In this document: piece by piece, positions 1 through 5,939 of the stretch
Layout: every line of letters starts with the position of its first letter
Position numbering within the stretch: the stretch's first letter is position 1
NCBI GenBank assembly: GCA_959018155.1
Contig: CAUEKH010000176.1
Location: forward strand, 1-5,939
Length of the DNA: 5,939 bases
Origin: an uncultured Hungatella sp.
Lineage (GTDB): Bacteria > Bacillota > Clostridia > Lachnospirales > Lachnospiraceae
Direction: 5' to 3'
Program-made: the position numbers and the translations under genes
The notes under the pieces: model-generated
Seen by the model: only the letters and a program-made list of their open reading frames with translations
Databases searched by the model: none
Told to the model about the DNA's origin: nothing

Positions 1-30
1 GAGAAAACCGCGTTATCCCGCGGTTCTCTC
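1..30 (-). terminator. Hairpin enclosing the rel stop codon, probable intrinsic terminator
   Basis: Arms at 1-12 and 19-30 pair over 12 positions with one G-U wobble when read as minus-strand RNA. The 6-base loop (13-18) holds the TAA stop of rel. The distal arm on the minus strand ends in TTTTCTC, a short U-rich stretch, and any further U-tract would lie beyond the window edge. The stem is GC-rich at its base near the loop (CGCG). It is either the rel terminator or a stop-codon hairpin; the missing downstream sequence prevents a firm call. Confidence 0.6.
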
Positions 31-2349
31 AATATCTATGACTCCTTCAATCTGTCTCAGTTTGTCGGTCAGGCGGTTTAACTCCTCCACGCCATGAGTG
101 TCAAATGTCATGGTTATGGTCGCCTTGCCCTGTTTGTTCGTCCTGGAATTCATGGAGGTGATATCGATCTGGCGCTCCGTAAATACCTTGGAAATATCGA
201 CGAACATGCCAATTCTGTTGTTGGCGTAAATCTTGATTTCCGTAGAATAGCGCTCTTTCGTGTCGTCGCCCTCGGACTCCTGCCATTCGGCATCGATCAG
301 ACGGCTCCTCTCATCCTCCGGTAAGTTGATAATATTGACACAGTCGGTCCGGTGGATGGAAATTCCCCTTCCTCTCGTGACGAATCCCACAATCTCGTCA
401 CCGGGAACCGGGCTGCAGCATTTGGAGAAACGGACTGCCAAGTCGTGTATTCCCTTTACCACGATTCCGCCTTTGGAACGCTTGTTGACCGGAAGCCTGC
501 TGCCCATATCTTCAATGTCATTTAAGATGGTGGTATCAGTGACTTCCTTCTTCATCTTCCGGGCCCGCTCTTCCACCATCTTGTTGATGACCTGGCCCTC
601 TTTTAAGCCGCCGTGTCCGATGGAGGCAAGGACGGAATCCCAGTCGCGGAACGCATAGCGCTTCATGACCTTTTCCTGGAACTCAGGCTTGCTGATCTCA
701 GAATAGTTGATTCCCTTTGCCTTGCAGTAGCGGTCCACCAGTTCCTTGCCGCGGATAATATTGTCTTCCTTCAGTTCCGTCTTGAACCACTGGTTAATCT
801 TGTTCTTGGCCTGGGTGCTTTTGACGAGGTTCAACCAGTCGCGGCTCGGCCCTTTGGAGTTCTGGGAGGTGATAATTTCCACCTGGTCGCCGTTTTGAAT
901 CACGTAATCAATATTTACCAGCTTGCCATTGACCCTGGCGCCCACCATCTTATTGCCTACCGCGCTGTGGATGGCATACGCAAAATCTATGGGGGTGGAA
1001 CCGCTCGGTAAGTTTTTCACATCACCGGAGGGTGTGAAGCAATATACACTGTCGGAAAATAAGTCCAAGTCGCCCTTGACCATGTTTAAAAATTCCCGGT
1101 TGTCCGACATGTCCTTCTGCCACTCCAGAATCTGGCGCAGCCAGCTTAACTTCTCTTCTTCCTTGCCGGCCGCCACCTGTCCGCTGCCGCTCTCCTTGTA
1201 TTTCCAATGGGCCGCAATACCGTATTCCGCGGTCCTGTGCATCTCGTAAGTACGAATCTGAATTTCAAACGGCTGGCCGTTGCTTCCAATCAGCGTCGTG
1301 TGGAGAGACTGGTACATATTTGGCTTTGGCATGGCGATATAATCCTTGAAACGCCCTGGAATCGGTTTGTACATCTCATGGATCACGCCCAGCGCCGCAT
1401 AGCAGTCCTTCACGTTGTCCACGATGATGCGGACTGCAAATAAATCATATATCTGATCCAGAGTCTTGTTCTGGTTCACCATTTTCTTATAAATACTGAA
1501 GAAATGCTTGACGCGGCCGCCGACCTCTGCCACGATTCCGGCTTCCTTTAAATGCGCCTGCACCTCATCTACAATACTCTTTACGAAACTCTCTCTGGCG
1601 TCCGTATTTAAAGAAATCTTCTCCGCCAAATCGTAATAGACATCTGGCTGGAGATATTTTAACGCCAGATCATCCAGTTCGATCTTGATCTTGGAAATAC
1701 CGAGGCGATGGGCGATGGGCGCGTAGATTTCCATTGTCTCACGCGCTTTCTCCTTCTGCTTTTCCGGCTTCATGTACTGAAGCGTCCTCATATTGTGAAG
1801 ACGGTCCGCAAGCTTAATGATAATCACACGGATATCCTTCGCCATGGCCAGGAACATTTTCCGTAAATTCTCTGCCTGCAGCTCCATCTTATCCATGGAC
1901 CACGATAACTGGGTCAGCTTTGTGACGCCGTCGACGAGAAGCGCTACTTCTTCCCCGAATTCCTTCTTAAGTTCCTCTAAGGTCATGACCGTGTCTTCTA
2001 CCACGTCGTGCAGAATCCCGGCTGCGATCGTCTCCTTATCCATCTCTAGATCTGCCAGAATAATCGCAACACAAAGAGGGTGAATAATATACGGTTCACC
2101 CGACTTTCGTTTCTGTTCCTTATGAGCACTGTCAGCAATCCGGTAAGCCTTCTCAATCATGCTGATATCGTCGGAAGGATGGTACTTACGGATATTCGCA
2201 ATCAATTCCTCATAAAGTATATTCGGGCTCGTAAAATCAGCCGGCGCCTCCAATTCCTCGTCTTTTGGAGTCATGAGTTCGTCCGTATTCTTCTTTATCT
2301 TCCCTGAAAGAGCGATATTCAGTTTTTCCCTGGTTAGATTCTCTGCCAT
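13..2349 (-). CDS. relA: Bifunctional (p)ppGpp synthetase/hydrolase, RelA/SpoT family (Rel)
   Basis: This cytosolic stringent-response enzyme makes (p)ppGpp from ATP and GTP/GDP and also hydrolyses it. Numbering is from the chosen start (778 residues, a normal length for long RSH proteins). The HD hydrolase domain (about 45-200) has intact active-site motifs: H90, HDVVEDT at 114-120, and LADRLHNMRTL at 180-190. The synthetase domain (about 265-380) has GRVKH at 278-282, RFKD at 333-336 and EIQIRT at 362-367. An RxKD motif is typical of bifunctional Rel, whereas E. coli RelA has ExDD, so both activities are expected. A TGS domain follows at about 433-493, then the Cys/His region (C644, C645, H666, C670), then a C-terminal ACT domain at about 701-775. 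The first 40 or so residues are charged and variable. An ATG seven codons upstream (2370) has AGGA directly abutting it, too close for use; the ATG at 2349 has AAGGTGG five bases upstream. Add lies directly upstream. Confidence 0.96.
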   Translation of the reverse strand: MAENLTREKLNIALSGKIKKNTDELMTPKDEELEAPADFTSPNILYEELIANIRKYHPSDDISMIEKAYRIADSAHKEQKRKSGEPYIIHPLCVAIILADLEMDKETIAAGILHDVVEDTVMTLEELKKEFGEEVALLVDGVTKLTQLSWSMDKMELQAENLRKMFLAMAKDIRVIIIKLADRLHNMRTLQYMKPEKQKEKARETMEIYAPIAHRLGISKIKIELDDLALKYLQPDVYYDLAEKISLNTDARESFVKSIVDEVQAHLKEAGIVAEVGGRVKHFFSIYKKMVNQNKTLDQIYDLFAVRIIVDNVKDCYAALGVIHEMYKPIPGRFKDYIAMPKPNMYQSLHTTLIGSNGQPFEIQIRTYEMHRTAEYGIAAHWKYKESGSGQVAAGKEEEKLSWLRQILEWQKDMSDNREFLNMVKGDLDLFSDSVYCFTPSGDVKNLPSGSTPIDFAYAIHSAVGNKMVGARVNGKLVNIDYVIQNGDQVEIITSQNSKGPSRDWLNLVKSTQAKNKINQWFKTELKEDNIIRGKELVDRYCKAKGINYSEISKPEFQEKVMKRYAFRDWDSVLASIGHGGLKEGQVINKMVEERARKMKKEVTDTTILNDIEDMGSRLPVNKRSKGGIVVKGIHDLAVRFSKCCSPVPGDEIVGFVTRGRGISIHRTDCVNIINLPEDERSRLIDAEWQESEGDDTKERYSTEIKIYANNRIGMFVDISKVFTERQIDITSMNSRTNKQGKATITMTFDTHGVEELNRLTDKLRQIEGVIDIERTAG

Positions 2350-2354
2350 TTGCG

Positions 2355-2361
2355 CCACCTT
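2355..2361 (-). promoter_or_regulatory. Ribosome binding site deciding the rel start
   Basis: Minus-strand AAGGTGG lies five bases before the ATG at 2349. The competing in-frame ATG at 2370 has an AGGA with zero spacing, so it is unlikely to be the main start. This supports a 778-residue rather than a 785-residue Rel. Confidence 0.65.
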
Positions 2362-2399
2362 TTGAAACATTCCTGTTCATTATCACGTAGTTATCATAC

Positions 2400-2428
2400 A
2401 TTATAATTTTTTTCGACAAAAAAAGCAA
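2400..2428 (-). promoter_or_regulatory. Probable sigma-A promoter of rel
   Basis: On the minus strand, TTGCTT (2423-2428) is separated by 17 bases from TATAAT (2400-2405). The -10 box is perfect, the -35 box matches the consensus at three positions, and the spacer is rich in A and T tracts. Transcription would start near 2393, leaving a leader of about 44 bases before the ATG at 2349. A second TATGAT box lies just downstream but has a poor -35 spacing. Confidence 0.65.
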
Positions 2429-2438
2429 ACTTTTTTTG
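2417..2438. repeat. Perfect AT-rich inverted repeat overlapping the rel -35 region
   Basis: Arms of nine bases, CAAAAAAAG (2417-2425) and CTTTTTTTG (2430-2438), flank a 4-base loop. The repeat overlaps the -35 box of the rel promoter. As RNA from the add transcript it would form a mostly A-U stem containing seven U residues, a weak terminator at best. As DNA it could be bent or protein-bound. The symmetry is seen directly; the function is unknown. Confidence 0.5.
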
Positions 2439-2493
2439 CCCGTGGCCCGAAATACAGCTCATTTTTTCTATAATTACTGATAATCAACTGTTT

Positions 2494-3474
2494 TTACTGT
2501 TCGTCAAGCCACTCAAGAAGCCCGGATTTTTCCTCTTCTCCGATAAATGCTGCTTCTATCGCATAGCGGTTCATCTGTTTTAAATCGTCCTCTGTAAATC
2601 CAAGATGCTTTTTAATCAATTCCGCCTCTTTCCCCAGGCTGGTGTCGGAAACTGTCATATTATCCGTATTGTAGGTCACCCGAATCCCCCTGTCGTAAAA
2701 GGCCTTCAGCGGATGGGCCTCAATCGCATCCACAGCCTTCGTCTGGAGATTGCTGAGCACACACATTTCTAAAGTAATCCTTTCCTTTTTGAGGAGTTCC
2801 ATACATGCTTCTGACTTTATGGCCGCGCAGCCATGGCCAATGCGCTTAGCGCCGTAGGAAACCGCCTTTGCCACATTATCGTAATCCCCGCACTCCCCTG
2901 CATGGATGGTAAATGGCACCCCGGCCTGATACGCGTTCCGAAACAGCGGTTCGAAATGCGCCATGGGGACGAAGCCCTCCGGCCCTGCAATATCGGCGCC
3001 TGCCGCCCCCTTTCCATGATATGCCTTCGCCAGCTCAATGGTTTCTTCATTTTCAGAATCCTTTCCGTTGACCATGGCGCAGAGCAGGACATTCGCATGG
3101 ATCGGAAATGTTTTCGTTCCTCTTTTTACACCCCTTATGACCGCCTCCACGGCTTTCTCCTGGCTCAGCCCCTTCTGCTTATGAAGCTGTGGGGCAAACC
3201 GGATCTCCGCGTAGAGAACGCCCTGTTCCGTCAGCCGCTTCACCAAATCGTACGCTGCCAGTTCTAACGCTTCCTCCGTCTGAAGCAGCTTCCCGGGAAG
3301 TTCGAAACACTTCAAATAATCGGGAAGACTCTCACAATGGGCGCCGACTGTCAGAAGCTTCTTCACATCCTGCCCCGCAAAATCATAACCGGCCATGTCC
3401 GCCAGCTTCTTTACCACATCTGTCGAAAGGGATCCGTCAAGGTGTAAATGTAACTCAGTCTCTAAACGTTTCAT
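2494..3474 (-). CDS. add: Adenosine deaminase
   Basis: This zinc hydrolase converts adenosine or deoxyadenosine to inosine or deoxyinosine in purine salvage. The 326-residue protein has the usual length and the full metal-site set: HLHLDGS near the N-terminus (H9, H11), a GPEG loop at 164-167, HAGE at 191-194 (zinc His and catalytic Glu), RIGHG at 211-215 (H214), and NTDN at 269-272 (metal Asp D271). LEMCVLSN at 235-242 matches the family segment that usually reads LEMCPxSN. TDN in place of the mammalian TDD is common in bacterial members. The ATG at 3474 has AGGAG eight bases upstream, and the HLH strand begins a few residues later, as in homologues. The frame stays open for 44 more codons up to 3606, but those codons run through and beyond the promoter at 3512-3540. 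Stop to the rel start is 144 bases, with no strong GC-rich terminator between, so read-through into rel is possible. Confidence 0.95.
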   Translation of the reverse strand: MKRLETELHLHLDGSLSTDVVKKLADMAGYDFAGQDVKKLLTVGAHCESLPDYLKCFELPGKLLQTEEALELAAYDLVKRLTEQGVLYAEIRFAPQLHKQKGLSQEKAVEAVIRGVKRGTKTFPIHANVLLCAMVNGKDSENEETIELAKAYHGKGAAGADIAGPEGFVPMAHFEPLFRNAYQAGVPFTIHAGECGDYDNVAKAVSYGAKRIGHGCAAIKSEACMELLKKERITLEMCVLSNLQTKAVDAIEAHPLKAFYDRGIRVTYNTDNMTVSDTSLGKEAELIKKHLGFTEDDLKQMNRYAIEAAFIGEEEKSGLLEWLDEQ

Positions 3475-3482
3475 ATATTTTT

Positions 3483-3487
3483 CTCCT
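3483..3487 (-). promoter_or_regulatory. Ribosome binding site fixing the add start
   Basis: Minus-strand AGGAG lies eight bases before the ATG at 3474, an ideal spacing. No comparable site precedes the farther upstream in-frame ATG at 3606. Confidence 0.85.
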
Positions 3488-3511
3488 GTTTTAAACGATC
3501 TTATTTCTTTT

Positions 3512-3540
3512 ATTATAACAGAGGCATATCTATTAAACAA
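3512..3540 (-). promoter_or_regulatory. Sigma-A promoter of add, extended -10 type
   Basis: On the minus strand, TTGTTT (3535-3540) is followed by a 17-base spacer and a perfect TATAAT (3512-3517). TG one base before the -10 box makes an extended -10. Predicted initiation near 3505 leaves a leader of about 30 bases, too short for a riboswitch, ending in the AGGAG site of add. Confidence 0.8.
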
Positions 3541-3573
3541 TCGAATCTTGTGCGGGGGATTTTCCCTTATGGT

Positions 3574-3590
3574 GTGATCGATAACGTCAC
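3574..3590. promoter_or_regulatory. Short inverted repeat abutting the nitroreductase -35, possible operator
   Basis: GTGA (3574-3577) and TCAC (3587-3590) are inverted around a 9-base centre and end exactly where the plus-strand -35 box begins. The position, in the 50 bases between the two divergent -35 boxes, suits a regulator site. Arms this short arise often by chance, and the match to any known operator is not convincing. Confidence 0.2.
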
Positions 3591-3619
3591 TTGTATTTTT
3601 ATGCAAAAAGCATTATGAT
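3591..3619 (+). promoter_or_regulatory. Probable sigma-A promoter of the nitroreductase pair
   Basis: TTGTAT (3591-3596), a 17-base spacer and TATGAT (3614-3619, five of six consensus bases) form a plausible promoter. Initiation near 3626 would give a leader of about 30 bases before the ATG at 3656. It is arranged back to back with the add promoter, with 50 bases between the -35 boxes. Confidence 0.6.
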
Positions 3620-3655
3620 AAAAGAAAACAGAACAGGAAAGGGGATTACGAATCC

Positions 3656-4198
3656 ATGGACACAATGGAAGCTATCCGCGCGCGCAAAAGCTACCGCGGA
3701 CCTTTTAAAGACACGCCCGTAAGCAGGGAAGATTTGAAGGAGATTATGGAGGCCGGTTATCTGGCTCCTTCCGGCTGCAATATGCAGACCACAAAGTTTA
3801 TCGGGGTTGACGACCCGGAACTTCTTTGCAAACTCGCAGAGATTTACAGCCACGACTGGGCGAAAACAGCGCCTGCCGCTATCCTCCTTCTCGGAAAGGA
3901 TACGATGTCTCCCAGCGGCGTTTCCTACCACGTCCACGATTACAGCGCTGCGGCGGAAAACATTTACATAGCAGCGGCGTCCAAAGGACTGGGGACCGTC
4001 TGGATTGAAGGACAGATTCGCGGAGAAAGAGCCGCCAGGATGGGCGAACTGCTTGGCGTCCCGGAAGATTTGACCGTCTACATCTATATGCCTCTGGGAT
4101 ATCCGGCCGAACCGGGGCCAAATGCGAAAAAGAAGCCATTTGAGGAGAGAGCCTGGTTTAACGGATACGGGAAGGAACAGACAATGCTTTTCAACTGA
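3656..4198 (+). CDS. Nitroreductase family protein (FMN-dependent NAD(P)H oxidoreductase)
   Basis: The family binds FMN, usually as a dimer, and reduces nitro groups, quinones or similar acceptors with NAD(P)H; the natural substrate cannot be read from sequence. At 180 residues it is on the compact side of the family. The N-terminal phosphate-contacting segment RARKSYR is at 8-14, the FMN/active-site loop APSGCNMQ at 37-44, the core helix plus glycine-rich strand at about 96-119 (YSAAAEN through GLGTVWIEG), and the LGYP turn at 147-150, followed by the basic KKK-PFEE segment before the C-terminus. No signal peptide or membrane segment is visible. The ATG at 3656 has AAAGGGG (3638-3644) 11 bases upstream; the next ATG, three codons on, would be too far from it. 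The gene has its own promoter, is divergent from add, and is followed 42 bases later by a small CxxC protein on the same strand. Confidence 0.9.
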   Translation: MDTMEAIRARKSYRGPFKDTPVSREDLKEIMEAGYLAPSGCNMQTTKFIGVDDPELLCKLAEIYSHDWAKTAPAAILLLGKDTMSPSGVSYHVHDYSAAAENIYIAAASKGLGTVWIEGQIRGERAARMGELLGVPEDLTVYIYMPLGYPAEPGPNAKKKPFEERAWFNGYGKEQTMLFN

Positions 4199-4228
4199 AG
4201 TCATTCAAGCTGATTCATTTTAAAAAGC

Positions 4229-4234
4229 GAGGTG
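4229..4234 (+). promoter_or_regulatory. Ribosome binding site of the small CxxC protein
   Basis: GAGGTG lies six bases before the ATG at 4241. A GTG three codons earlier, at 4232, is itself part of this site, so it cannot be the start. This fixes the protein at 79 rather than 82 residues. Confidence 0.8.
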
Positions 4235-4240
4235 GACTTT

Positions 4241-4480
4241 ATGTTATGTAAATACTGCGGATTGCCACTGGAGGACGCAAAAGAACGCGGGGAATATAAA
4301 TCGTGTCCTCATTGTTCCCAGAACAGCGGGGAACATATCTTCTATCCTAAGTCCATGTTCGGATGGACAGGAAAACGAGTCACTTCTAACAACCCAACCG
4401 GGATTCAGAGCTGGTGTGTTCGCTGCCGTGGTAATCATAATGGTCCTTATGACGACGGCATAAAATGCAGTGATATGTGA
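4241..4480 (+). CDS. Small cysteine-rich, zinc-ribbon-like protein of unknown function
   Basis: I do not recognise this 79-residue protein. It has three CxxC pairs, CKYC at 3-6, CPHC at 22-25 and CVRC at 59-62, plus a lone C76 and several His (24, 32, 66). The first two pairs are spaced like a four-Cys zinc ribbon. The third pair, with H66 or C76, could bind a second metal or fold back onto the first. The stretch between pairs two and three is rich in aromatic and polar residues (FGWTGKR, NNPTGIQSW). There is no signal peptide or membrane segment. A good ribosome binding site precedes the ATG. It lies 42 bases after the nitroreductase stop with no clear promoter between, and a strong hairpin follows, so the two are probably co-transcribed. 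A nucleic-acid-binding or metal-binding role is a guess from the CxxC pattern only. Confidence 0.8.
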   Translation: MLCKYCGLPLEDAKERGEYKSCPHCSQNSGEHIFYPKSMFGWTGKRVTSNNPTGIQSWCVRCRGNHNGPYDDGIKCSDM

Positions 4481-4527
4481 ATGCAGCGTTGGAAAACATC
4501 AGCGCATCAAAAGATTGAAGTTCAAAA

Positions 4528-4573
4528 ACCGGCCATGCCGCAAAGCAGTTTTCTTCTCTGCGGCATGGCCGGT
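4528..4573. terminator. Intrinsic terminator shared by convergent genes, stronger on the minus strand
   Basis: A perfect 15-bp GC-rich stem (4528-4542 with 4559-4573) encloses a 16-base loop. On the minus strand it lies just after the amidohydrolase stop (4605) and runs directly into TTTTT, an ideal minus-strand terminator. On the plus strand it follows the small CxxC gene (stop 4480), but the next bases are CCCTTTATCATTTT, a weaker U-tract. It probably stops transcription from both sides. Confidence 0.85.
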
Positions 4574-4604
4574 CCCTTTATCATTTTCCAGGAGGCATTT
4601 TCCC

Positions 4605-5939
4605 TTAAGATTCCAGCCGGTAGATTGTCTCCCCGTCTTTTATCGTTTCCAGAATGCGGATTGATTGAAGCACGTCTTTCGGCACAGTCAGCGGATTGTC
4701 TGATAAAACGACGAAATCCGCCCGTTTTCCCGGCGTAATCGTTCCCTTCTCATGTTCCTCGAAAATCTGCCAGGCGCCATGAACTGTGACGGCTTTCAGC
4801 GCTTCTTCCACGGAAATCGTCTGGTCGCTGCCGAGTATCCGTCCCTTTAATGTCCTGCGGTTCACGGCATTGTGCATCGCCAGCATCACATCGGGCGGCG
4901 CTACCGGGCTGTCCTGATGAAGGGTAAAAGAAATCCCGTGGCGCAGGGCCGACCGAAGCGGACTGATTCGCTCCGCCCTCTCCGGGCCGAGGACCGATTC
5001 ATAGTGGTAATCGCCCCAGTAATAGACGTGATCGTGAAAGAAGCTGGCTATCATCCCAATCTCCTTCATTCGCGTCAGCTGATCTTCTCTCACCGTCTGG
5101 CAGTGGATTACCACGGGCCGGAGATTCTCAAAAGCCCCATTTTCAGAAACCGGCTCTCCCGGATTCTTCATTCCCATTTCTTCCAGAACCTTCGTATAGC
5201 AGCGGATCATCTGCTCAATCGCCGCGTCGCCATTGGCATGTACATTGACCTGCCAGTGATTTTCCACACAGGTGCGAAAGATTCCCGTCACATACTCCTC
5301 CGTCTGTACCGGGAATCCGCAGTAATCGCTCTTCTCCCCCTCCGGCACCTCATAATACGGTTGTGACAGCCATGCCGTCTTCCCCTGCGGGGAACCATCC
5401 AGAAAGAGTTTTACACCGGCAAGCCGCAAATGGTTCTCGTACCGGTTCTCGGCCGGATTCTGCTTCGGAAGTATCTCCTCCGCCAGTTCCGGGGTTAAAT
5501 ACGCCACCACATCATTATGAAGAAACCCCATACCGGCCGCTCCCTTTAACAGCTGGTACTGCCCCATCGGAACCTTGCCGTCATGGACCGTCGTAATTCC
5601 ATAGGAAGCGTACAGCAGGGAGGCGTCACCGACAGACCGTATCACATCTTCCGGCGCAGGTCCGACCATTTTATCGTTGACATTTAAAAAGGCCTGTTCC
5701 TTCAAAAGCCCGGACGGCTCCACCACGCCTCCTGCCGGTACGTTGAAATGATCTCCCGTATATCCCAGCAGTTCCATCCCCTTCGTGTTTACCACGCAGA
5801 GATGGCCGGATACGTGGGTGGCCGCAACAGGAATTTCCGTGCTGACGCGGTCCAAATCCTCTTTTGTCGGATGAGCGCCGCCAGGATACACACTGTTATC
5901 ATATCCCATGCCCAGCAGCCACTGCCCCGGTTTTAACGT
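4605..5939 (-). CDS. YtcJ-like metal-dependent amidohydrolase (N-terminus outside window)
   Basis: This is a member of the amidohydrolase superfamily, YtcJ/N-substituted formamide deformylase-like group (amidohydrolase_3 type). The frame is open to the last base; codons before the first visible ATG (5909) encode LKPGQWLLG, typical family sequence, so that ATG is internal. About 444 residues are visible against roughly 520-550 for the family, so about 100 are missing, including the HxH metal motif. Visible marks, numbered from the first visible codon: SGH near 44-46, the GVKLFLDG strand with K177, HANGD with H234, VIHCQ with H279, HDHVYYWGD near 302-310, and HQDSP with the catalytic-site Asp at 343. 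The C-terminal segment (KGTITPGKRADFVVLSDNP, then ETIKDG) rebuilds the beta-sandwich domain. The substrate is unknown for most of this family. It converges on the small CxxC gene, with a terminator between them. Confidence 0.92.
   Translation of the reverse strand, partial: TLKPGQWLLGMGYDNSVYPGGAHPTKEDLDRVSTEIPVAATHVSGHLCVVNTKGMELLGYTGDHFNVPAGGVVEPSGLLKEQAFLNVNDKMVGPAPEDVIRSVGDASLLYASYGITTVHDGKVPMGQYQLLKGAAGMGFLHNDVVAYLTPELAEEILPKQNPAENRYENHLRLAGVKLFLDGSPQGKTAWLSQPYYEVPEGEKSDYCGFPVQTEEYVTGIFRTCVENHWQVNVHANGDAAIEQMIRCYTKVLEEMGMKNPGEPVSENGAFENLRPVVIHCQTVREDQLTRMKEIGMIASFFHDHVYYWGDYHYESVLGPERAERISPLRSALRHGISFTLHQDSPVAPPDVMLAMHNAVNRRTLKGRILGSDQTISVEEALKAVTVHGAWQIFEEHEKGTITPGKRADFVVLSDNPLTVPKDVLQSIRILETIKDGETIYRLES

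Noticed and set aside
260..1249. Several plus-strand open frames of 108-132 codons opposite rel
   Set aside because: They overlap each other and the conserved Rel domains, lack convincing starts, and have shadow-like composition.
1706..1722. Short direct repeat of GCGATGG within rel
   Set aside because: It lies in conserved coding sequence (the AHRLG segment) and follows from codon choice.
2463..2493. A TGAT-T-ATCA palindrome after the add stop as a terminator
   Set aside because: The stem is only four bases and AT-rich with no adjoining U-tract.
3475..3505. Possible purine riboswitch in the add leader
   Set aside because: The predicted leader is only about 30 bases and cannot hold a riboswitch aptamer.
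3535..3555. A single CGAA-containing stretch near the add promoter resembling half of a PurR box
   Set aside because: Purine-repressor control in Bacillus uses paired inverted boxes; no second box at suitable spacing was found.
3599..4204. A 201-codon open frame on the minus strand opposite the nitroreductase
   Set aside because: It fully overlaps a gene with clear family motifs, has no ribosome binding site of note, and its translation shows no recognisable domain. It is a frame shadow.
4872..5366. A 164-codon plus-strand open frame within the amidohydrolase
   Set aside because: It is antisense to well-conserved amidohydrolase motifs and its translation is Arg/His/Leu-rich, as expected of a shadow frame.
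1..5939. Mobile element, phage, CRISPR, toxin-antitoxin or defence system
   Set aside because: No transposase, integrase, Cas or recognisable toxin sequences, repeat arrays or terminal repeats were seen; all recognisable genes are ordinary metabolic or stress-response genes.

Overview
The window looks like a chromosomal segment of a moderate-GC Firmicute of class Clostridia, most likely a Lachnospiraceae or Lachnoclostridium-type gut anaerobe. This is inferred from the style of the Rel protein (long bifunctional form with clostridial-type HD and synthetase motifs), strong AGGAG-type ribosome binding sites, TATAAT-type promoters in AT-rich spacers, and genes of about 50% GC. No phage, transposon, CRISPR, tRNA or rRNA signal was seen.

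Layout. Positions 1-30 form a hairpin that encloses the stop codon of the first gene. Positions 13-2349 (minus) encode a full-length bifunctional (p)ppGpp synthetase/hydrolase (Rel). Its promoter lies at 2400-2428. Positions 2494-3474 (minus) encode adenosine deaminase (add), upstream of rel and with its own well-formed promoter at 3512-3540. Positions 3475-3655 are a divergent promoter region. Positions 3656-4198 (plus) encode a small FMN-type nitroreductase. It is followed after 42 bases by a 79-residue cysteine-rich protein of unknown function (4241-4480, plus). A 15-bp perfect hairpin at 4528-4573 separates this pair from a convergent YtcJ-like metal-dependent amidohydrolase (4605-5939, minus), whose N-terminus lies beyond the right edge.

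How the genes fit together. Adenosine deaminase feeds adenosine into the inosine/hypoxanthine/guanine salvage route. Rel converts GTP or GDP plus ATP to (p)ppGpp and degrades it, so the two minus-strand genes share purine-nucleotide physiology and may be partly co-transcribed. The nitroreductase and the small zinc-ribbon-like protein probably form a two-gene transcription unit. The amidohydrolase has no evident functional link to the others.

I found no convincing undescribed multi-gene system. The least explained item is the 79-residue CxxC protein next to the nitroreductase. The other points of interest are start-site corrections and regulatory structures.
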